A program made the translations under genes and the position numbers. Shown here in pieces: positions 59,445 to 64,000 of a stretch of 64,000 nt of DNA. The notes under the pieces are model-generated. The model made no database searches. It was not told the origin of the DNA and saw only the letters and a program-made list of their open reading frames with translations. Source of the DNA: Rhizobium viscosum (GTDB taxonomy: Bacteria > Pseudomonadota > Alphaproteobacteria > Rhizobiales > Rhizobiaceae); the NCBI RefSeq assembly GCF_014873945.1, contig NZ_JADBEC010000002.1:310001-374000 (forward strand), written 5' to 3'. The first letter of the stretch is position 1; the number at the start of each line of letters is the position of its first letter.

Positions 59445-60358
59445 CAACAGCCACCGCTGAAGGTGTCGCAGCCAAGCGTAGTGTCGGCCTCAACGCCGAC
59501 ACCATGCTCGGACTGCTGCTGGTGCTGCCGATCCTGGTGACGATGGCAGCTCTGGTCTTCTATCCGATGGGACGTACGGTCTGGGACTCGCTGCACCGGG
59601 TCAATCCGATGCAGGCCGGAACGCCCTTTGTCGGACTGGAAAATTACACGCGCATGCTCTCGGACGGACAGTTGGCGACGACCTGGACGAATACCCTCAT
59701 CTACGTCGTGCTCGCCGTCGCTGCCGAAACCATCTTCGGCGTGCTTGCTGCAGCGCTCATCAACCAAGTGAAGGTCGGGCGGCAATGGGTACTGGCGGCC
59801 GTCATCCTGCCCTGGGCGCTCCCCGGTGTCGTCAATTCCGTTATCTGGTTGTGGATCTATCAGCCGGGTGCCGGCCTGTTGAACGGCATTCTCGTTGCAC
59901 TCGGCCTGCCCTTCGAAAACCATGTCTGGTTCAATGACCGGACGAGCGCGATCATCGCCGTGACCGTCGTGCATGTCTGGCGCATGATGCCGCTGACGAT
60001 CGTCATTGTGCTGGCCGCCATGCAGAGCATTCCGGCGCATCTCTACGAGGCTGCCCGTATCGATGGCGCGACCCGCGTGCAGATGTTCAGCCTGGTCACG
60101 CTTCCGCTCGTGCGCAGCGCCATCGCCGTTGCCATGACAAATGCGACCGTCAACGCTTTCAACCTCTTCGACGAGGCCTGGGTGCTTGCCGGATCGAGCC
60201 TCGAAACACGGCCGATCCTCGTGCAGATCTATCTCGAGACCTTCCAGAACCTTCGCTTCTCCTACGGCATGGCGCTGTCTGTCGTCATCACGCTGGTGTC
60301 GCTGCTGGTTTCGCTGGTCTACGTCCTCCGCGTCTATCGCAACACACGGTTCGACTGA
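59441..60358 (+). CDS. Sugar ABC transporter permease (MalF/UgpA type)
   Basis: 305 residues, six TM helices, EAA loop LYEAARIDGATRVQMFSLVT then LPLVRS. Starts in the previous gene's stop (ATGA) and its stop overlaps the next start by one base. Carries a 25-residue cytoplasmic N-terminal extension before the first helix. Confidence 0.93.
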   Translation: MTTATAEGVAAKRSVGLNADTMLGLLLVLPILVTMAALVFYPMGRTVWDSLHRVNPMQAGTPFVGLENYTRMLSDGQLATTWTNTLIYVVLAVAAETIFGVLAAALINQVKVGRQWVLAAVILPWALPGVVNSVIWLWIYQPGAGLLNGILVALGLPFENHVWFNDRTSAIIAVTVVHVWRMMPLTIVIVLAAMQSIPAHLYEAARIDGATRVQMFSLVTLPLVRSAIAVAMTNATVNAFNLFDEAWVLAGSSLETRPILVQIYLETFQNLRFSYGMALSVVITLVSLLVSLVYVLRVYRNTRFD

Positions 60359-61215
60359 TGAAACCAACCATTCTCTATCGCCTGATGATATGGACGGGTC
60401 TTGCTTTGCTGCTGATCTGGTCGCTCGGCCCGATCTATTGGACGCTCGCAAGTTCCGTGACGCCGACGGAGGATTTCTCCACGCGGCCGATCCATTTCTT
60501 CCCGCAGCATTTCACGCTCGACCACTATTCGCGCCTGCTCGGCATCAACATTTCCCGGATCGGCGGGGTGGAGGTGTGGAAGCAATTCCGTGCAGCGCTG
60601 CTCAACAGCGTAATCACATCTGCTGCCGCCACGGCTCTCTGCGTCGCAATCTCTGCACTCGGTGCCTATGCCTTCACCAGGATGCGCTTTCCGGGCCGTC
60701 ACATTCTATTCGGCGCTGTCGTTGCGACGCTCGCCATCCCTGCCTATGCAGTGCTGATCCCACTCTATCAGATCATGATCAAGATGCATCTGGTCGACAC
60801 CTATACCGGCGTGTCGCTGATCTACGTCTCGGCCTATCTGCCGCTCTCCCTTTGGCTGCTGCGCAGCGTCTTCGAGCAGCTTCCGATCGCACTCGAAGAG
60901 GCTGCACAGCTCGATGGCGCAGGCCGCCTCTTCATCTTCTTCAACATCGTGCTGCCGCTCGCCGGACCCGGCCTGACGGCGGCCGCCATCCTCACCTTCC
61001 TGGGGGCCTGGGGCCAATACCTCGTCCCCCTCATCTTCTCACCGCAGGCTACGAAACCCCTGACGGTTCTCATTCCCGAATTCGTCACCAAGAACTTCAT
61101 CGACTACGGGCTGATCACGGCAAGCGGATCGATTGCGATCGTCATCCCTGCCCTCGTCGTCATCTTTCTCAACCGGTACCTCGTCAGCGGTCTGCTGGCT
61201 GGTTCGGTCAAATAA
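60358..61215 (+). CDS. Sugar ABC transporter permease (MalG/UgpE type)
   Basis: 285 residues, six TM helices, starting with LMIWTGLALLLIWSLGPIYW. The EAA loop is LEEAAQLDGAGRLFIFFNIV followed by LPLAGPG. Heterodimer partner of the preceding permease; TGATG junction between them. The SIS gene begins 11 bases after its stop. Confidence 0.93.
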   Translation: MKPTILYRLMIWTGLALLLIWSLGPIYWTLASSVTPTEDFSTRPIHFFPQHFTLDHYSRLLGINISRIGGVEVWKQFRAALLNSVITSAAATALCVAISALGAYAFTRMRFPGRHILFGAVVATLAIPAYAVLIPLYQIMIKMHLVDTYTGVSLIYVSAYLPLSLWLLRSVFEQLPIALEEAAQLDGAGRLFIFFNIVLPLAGPGLTAAAILTFLGAWGQYLVPLIFSPQATKPLTVLIPEFVTKNFIDYGLITASGSIAIVIPALVVIFLNRYLVSGLLAGSVK

Positions 61216-61226
61216 TCGGAGACATC

Positions 61227-62183
61227 ATGAACACGACCGAAAAGGTAATCTTCGAGCAGTTCCCCTATTGGGAAAAAGCCATCGGATCGAATACGGCAAG
61301 CGGCAAGGCGGATGACCTCCTCGTCTTCGTCGGCTGCGGCACCTCCTTCAACCTCGCTTTGTCTCTGGCCGCCTATGCCAACAGCCTGAGGCGCAAGGCA
61401 ATCGCCGTCCCGGGGGCGGAATGGCTGAACCGGCCTTCTTACTTCTGGCCGGAATGGCAGAAAACCCATGTGGTCGCGCTTTCGCGCAGCGGCGAAACGA
61501 CGGAAACGGTCGCTGCGGCCAAGGCAAGCCGCGCTGCCGGCGCGTTCGTCACTGCCGTCACGGTCGAGCCCGAAAGCGCGCTTGCCAGGAATTGCGACCA
61601 GCTGATCTGCTCGCCAACCCATCCGGACGAAGGCATCGTCATGACAGTGTCGGCGAGCCTCATGGTCTTGCTCAGCCTGCAGACGATCGGCCAGACCGTG
61701 CCGGCTTCGATCGTCGCATCGGCACGGCAGCTTGCGAACACGCTTGATGCCGCCCTGCCCGATATCATCAAGGACCGTTCGCACTTCGTCTTTCTCGGCG
61801 GCGGACCGCTTTTCGGCATCGCGCTTGAAGGCGCATTGAAGTTGATGGAGATGAGCCAGCTCATGACGCAGGCTTTCCATCCGCTCGAATACCGCCATGG
61901 GCCGATCAGCCTCGTCGATGAGAAGACGGCGGTTATCGTGCTCTACAGTCCGGACCAGAGAGAAGCCGAGGCCAAGCTGGTTGGCGAGCTGCGCGAAAAA
62001 GGCGCTGTTGTCATCGGCTTCGGCGGCCCTGGCGATCTGGAGCTTACTGTTGATGTCGACCTGTCGCTCGCCGGGCTCACCGTTCTGCCGGCGCTGCAGA
62101 TCCTCGGCGAACGTGCCGCTCAGGCACGCCACATCGATACGGTTTCACCGCGTCATCTCACTAAAGTTGTCACACTCGCATGA
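61227..62183 (+). CDS. SIS-domain sugar isomerase/deaminase, AgaS-like
   Basis: 318 residues with two SIS domains: VFVGCGTSFNLALSLAAYAN, VVALSRSGETTETVAAAKA, and in the second half FVFLGGGPLFGIALEGALKL and EYRHGPISLVDE. The EYRHGP signature is shared with AgaS and the isomerase domain of GlmS. AgaS converts galactosamine 6-phosphate to tagatose 6-phosphate with loss of ammonia. ATG 61227 follows CGGAGACATC; the frame upstream overlaps the permease. Its stop overlaps the GatZ-like start. Confidence 0.87.
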   Translation: MNTTEKVIFEQFPYWEKAIGSNTASGKADDLLVFVGCGTSFNLALSLAAYANSLRRKAIAVPGAEWLNRPSYFWPEWQKTHVVALSRSGETTETVAAAKASRAAGAFVTAVTVEPESALARNCDQLICSPTHPDEGIVMTVSASLMVLLSLQTIGQTVPASIVASARQLANTLDAALPDIIKDRSHFVFLGGGPLFGIALEGALKLMEMSQLMTQAFHPLEYRHGPISLVDEKTAVIVLYSPDQREAEAKLVGELREKGAVVIGFGGPGDLELTVDVDLSLAGLTVLPALQILGERAAQARHIDTVSPRHLTKVVTLA

Positions 62184-63481
62184 GCGCGGCGGTCGATCGA
62201 AATCGCCAGATTGCCCTGGCGAAACTATTCGGGGACAGAGGGCTGCCCCTGCCCCGCGGTATCACATCCGTTTGCTCTGCCCATCCCCTGGTCATCGAAG
62301 CAACATTGCGACGTGCCGCCCGACAGAGCGACGTCGTCCTGATCGAGGCGACCTGTAATCAGGTCAATCAAGAGGGCGGCTATACCGGTATGACGCCGGC
62401 GGATTTCCGCGCCTTCATCGAACGAATTGCGGCAAGCGTCGGCTTTCCTGCCGCGCGCATCATTCTCGGCGGCGACCATCTCGGCCCGAACCCGTGGCGG
62501 AAACTCAGCGCTGACGATGCCATGGCACGCGCCGAAGCCATGGTAACAGCATATGTGGAAGCCGGCTTCGAAAAGCTGCATCTCGACACATCAATGGGCT
62601 GCGCCGGGGAACCTGTGGCCCTTGCCAATGAATTGACGGCAGCAAGAGCCGCGCGGCTGGCACGGGCCGCCGAAGAGGCCACCCGCCGCAGCGGCCGTCG
62701 CCCGCCGGTCTATATCATCGGCACGGAAGTGCCGCCGCCGGGTGGCGCCACACATGCCCTGGACGAGCTCGAGGTCACGCGGCGGGAAGCCGCAGTAAGG
62801 ACGCTCGATGTTCATCGCGAGGCTTTTACCCAGGCTGGGGTCGGTTCCGCACTGGAGCGGGTAATCGCCATCGTCGTTCAGCCGGGTGTGGAATTCGGCA
62901 ATGCCAATGTCGCGCTCTACAAGCCCGAGCGGGCACAGGAGCTGATCTCCGCGCTCGACGAGATGAACGGTCTGCTCTTCGAAGCCCACTCCACCGACTA
63001 CCAGCCGGCAGACCTGCTGGCTTCTCTGGTCGACGGCGGATTTTCTATCCTTAAAGTCGGGCCGGGCCTGACCTTTGCATTGCGCGAGGCGCTCTACGGC
63101 CTCGATGCGATCGCCGACACGCTCTCAGGCGGCAAGGAAGCCCGCGGGCTAGCAACGACGATGGAAGAGATCATGCTTGGCAAGCCTGGACATTGGGCCG
63201 GTCACTATGGCGGTACGGCAGATGAGCAGCGCCTGCAGCGACATTTCAGTTACAGCGACCGCATCCGCTATTATTGGCCGGACGCGCGCGCTGCCGGGGC
63301 GGTCGACAATCTGCTCGCGCAGTTGCCCGACGAGATCCCGGAAACGCTGATCAGCCAGCATCTTGCCCGTCTCTATCCCGATGTGGTCGAGAAACGCCTG
63401 GCGCCCAAGGCTCGCGATCTTTGCCTTGCCGCCATTGATGCAGCCCTCGCACCCTACGCCACCGCGACAGCGCCTCGGTAG
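62180..63481 (+). CDS. GatZ/KbaZ-like protein (tagatose-bisphosphate aldolase accessory subunit family)
   Basis: 433 residues. The family start GITSVCSAHPLVIEATLRRA, LIEATCNQVNQEGGYTGMTP, ILGGDHLGPNPWR, LHLDTSMGCAGE and IIGTEVPPPGGA are all present. GatZ and KbaZ support the class II tagatose-1,6-bisphosphate aldolase; a homologue, AgaZ, has been proposed to act on tagatose 6-phosphate. No catalytic GatY/KbaY or tagatose-6-phosphate kinase gene is seen before the window ends. Follows the AgaS-like gene with ATGA overlap. Confidence 0.9.
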   Translation: MSAAVDRNRQIALAKLFGDRGLPLPRGITSVCSAHPLVIEATLRRAARQSDVVLIEATCNQVNQEGGYTGMTPADFRAFIERIAASVGFPAARIILGGDHLGPNPWRKLSADDAMARAEAMVTAYVEAGFEKLHLDTSMGCAGEPVALANELTAARAARLARAAEEATRRSGRRPPVYIIGTEVPPPGGATHALDELEVTRREAAVRTLDVHREAFTQAGVGSALERVIAIVVQPGVEFGNANVALYKPERAQELISALDEMNGLLFEAHSTDYQPADLLASLVDGGFSILKVGPGLTFALREALYGLDAIADTLSGGKEARGLATTMEEIMLGKPGHWAGHYGGTADEQRLQRHFSYSDRIRYYWPDARAAGAVDNLLAQLPDEIPETLISQHLARLYPDVVEKRLAPKARDLCLAAIDAALAPYATATAPR

Positions 63482-63549
63482 CAGGCATGTCACATGTCGC
63501 TCTCAGGGGCGATCGCAGATCCGAAATCAGATTTCAGCCGGAGACAGTT

Positions 63550-64000
63550 ATGGCGTCCGTAAACGTGGCGAATGTCCGCAAGAACTATGGTCACTTCGAA
63601 GTGTTGCACGGTGTCGACATCGATATCCGCGACGGAGAATTCGTCATCCTCGTCGGCCCCTCCGGCTGTGGCAAGTCGACCTTGCTGCGCATGATCGCGG
63701 GGCTTGAGGAAATCTCCGGTGGCAATGTCTCGATCGGCAGCAAGGTCGTCAACAATGTCGCTCCGAAGGAGCGCGACATTGCCATGGTCTTTCAATCATA
63801 TGCGCTTTATCCGCATATGACGGTCGAAGCGAATATGGGATTTTCGCTGCGACTGGGGAAAGCGCCGAAGGAGCAGATCAAGGCGCGTGTCCGTGATGCG
63901 GCGCAGATCCTCGGCCTCGAACATCTACTCGACCGCTACCCAAGAAATCTCTCCGGCGGCCAGCGTCAGCGCGTCGCGATGGGCCGCGCGATCGTGCGCC
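63550..64000 (+). CDS. Sugar ABC transporter ATP-binding protein (MsmK/UgpC type), truncated by window end
   Basis: The first 150 residues are present. VEVANV-type start, Walker A GPSGCGKSTLLRM, Q-loop VFQSYALYPHM and signature NLSGGQRQRVAMGRAI are intact; Walker B and the regulatory domain lie beyond position 64000. It should power the permeases encoded at 59441-61215. ATG 63550 follows CCGGAGACAGTT; a gap of 68 bp separates it from the GatZ-like gene. Confidence 0.93.
   Translation, partial: MASVNVANVRKNYGHFEVLHGVDIDIRDGEFVILVGPSGCGKSTLLRMIAGLEEISGGNVSIGSKVVNNVAPKERDIAMVFQSYALYPHMTVEANMGFSLRLGKAPKEQIKARVRDAAQILGLEHLLDRYPRNLSGGQRQRVAMGRAIVR

Noticed and set aside
60141..61226. Long N-terminal extension of the SIS-domain frame
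   Set aside because: It overlaps the permease gene in another frame and is Arg/Ser/Pro-rich without domains; ATG 61227 gives the normal AgaS length.
1..64000. CRISPR arrays, tRNA or rRNA genes, phage attachment sites
   Set aside because: No regularly spaced short repeats, no cloverleaf-like or rRNA-like segments and no integrase gene were recognised on either strand.

Overview
The window looks like a chromosome or chromid segment of a member of the Rhizobiaceae (Rhizobium/Agrobacterium lineage). The DNA is GC-rich and has ATGA/GTGA start-stop overlaps throughout. It carries an ExoF/ExoP-style exopolysaccharide (EPS) machinery, PotABCD-like, TRAP and sugar ABC transporters, and small proteins of rhizobial type. 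No rRNA, tRNA, CRISPR array, transposase or insertion sequence was recognised.

Layout. Positions 1-2254 hold an ECF sigma factor (minus strand), a Tat-exported L,D-transpeptidase and an OmpA-domain lipoprotein. Positions 2537-35785 form a large EPS locus. It has an outer-membrane export protein with coiled coils, a Wzx flippase, and a six-gene minus-strand amino-sugar operon (two DegT aminotransferases, two hexapeptide acetyltransferases, a Gfo/Idh oxidoreductase, an extended SDR). It also has a LuxR-type regulator with a degenerate receiver, a five-gene minus-strand operon (priming phosphoglycosyltransferase, UDP-xylose synthase, GT26, GT8, GT2), and a PhyH-type dioxygenase. Then come three glycosyltransferases and a Wzz/BY-kinase in one overlapping plus-strand operon, a beta-helix protein, a GT39-like membrane enzyme, and a GtrB-like GT2. 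The locus ends with a Wzy polymerase fused in frame to a second Wzz/BY-kinase, followed by gmd and fcl (GDP-L-fucose).

The most unusual feature is a 2,092-bp direct repeat (23392-25483 and 31368-33459). I found only five mismatches, all inside one 145-bp patch. The second copy is welded to a 12-TM Wzy domain to give an 1,145-residue Wzy-Wzz-kinase protein. The copies have different but alignable tails, which suggests gene conversion between paralogues. Recombination between them would delete 7,976 bp, including the only polymerase seen.

Positions 35837-41949 hold a GAF-GGDEF-EAL protein with a degenerate GGDEF (DADEF), remnants of a GntR regulator and an amino-acid-binding protein, three small unknown proteins, a MYG1-family protein and a fatty acid desaturase. 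Positions 41977-47783 hold a LuxR regulator divergent from a PotABCD-like ABC transporter with an SDR gene. Positions 47780-54791 (minus strand) hold a sugar-acid utilisation set: L-idonate-type dehydrogenase, DctPQM TRAP transporter, FadR-type GntR regulator with a clear operator, an Ldh-family dehydrogenase, and an AraC regulator. Positions 54894-64000 hold a galactoside/amino-sugar catabolic operon: GH4 glycosidase, DeoR regulator, BadF-type kinase, sugar ABC transporter, AgaS-like SIS protein, GatZ/KbaZ-like protein, and an ABC ATPase cut by the window edge.
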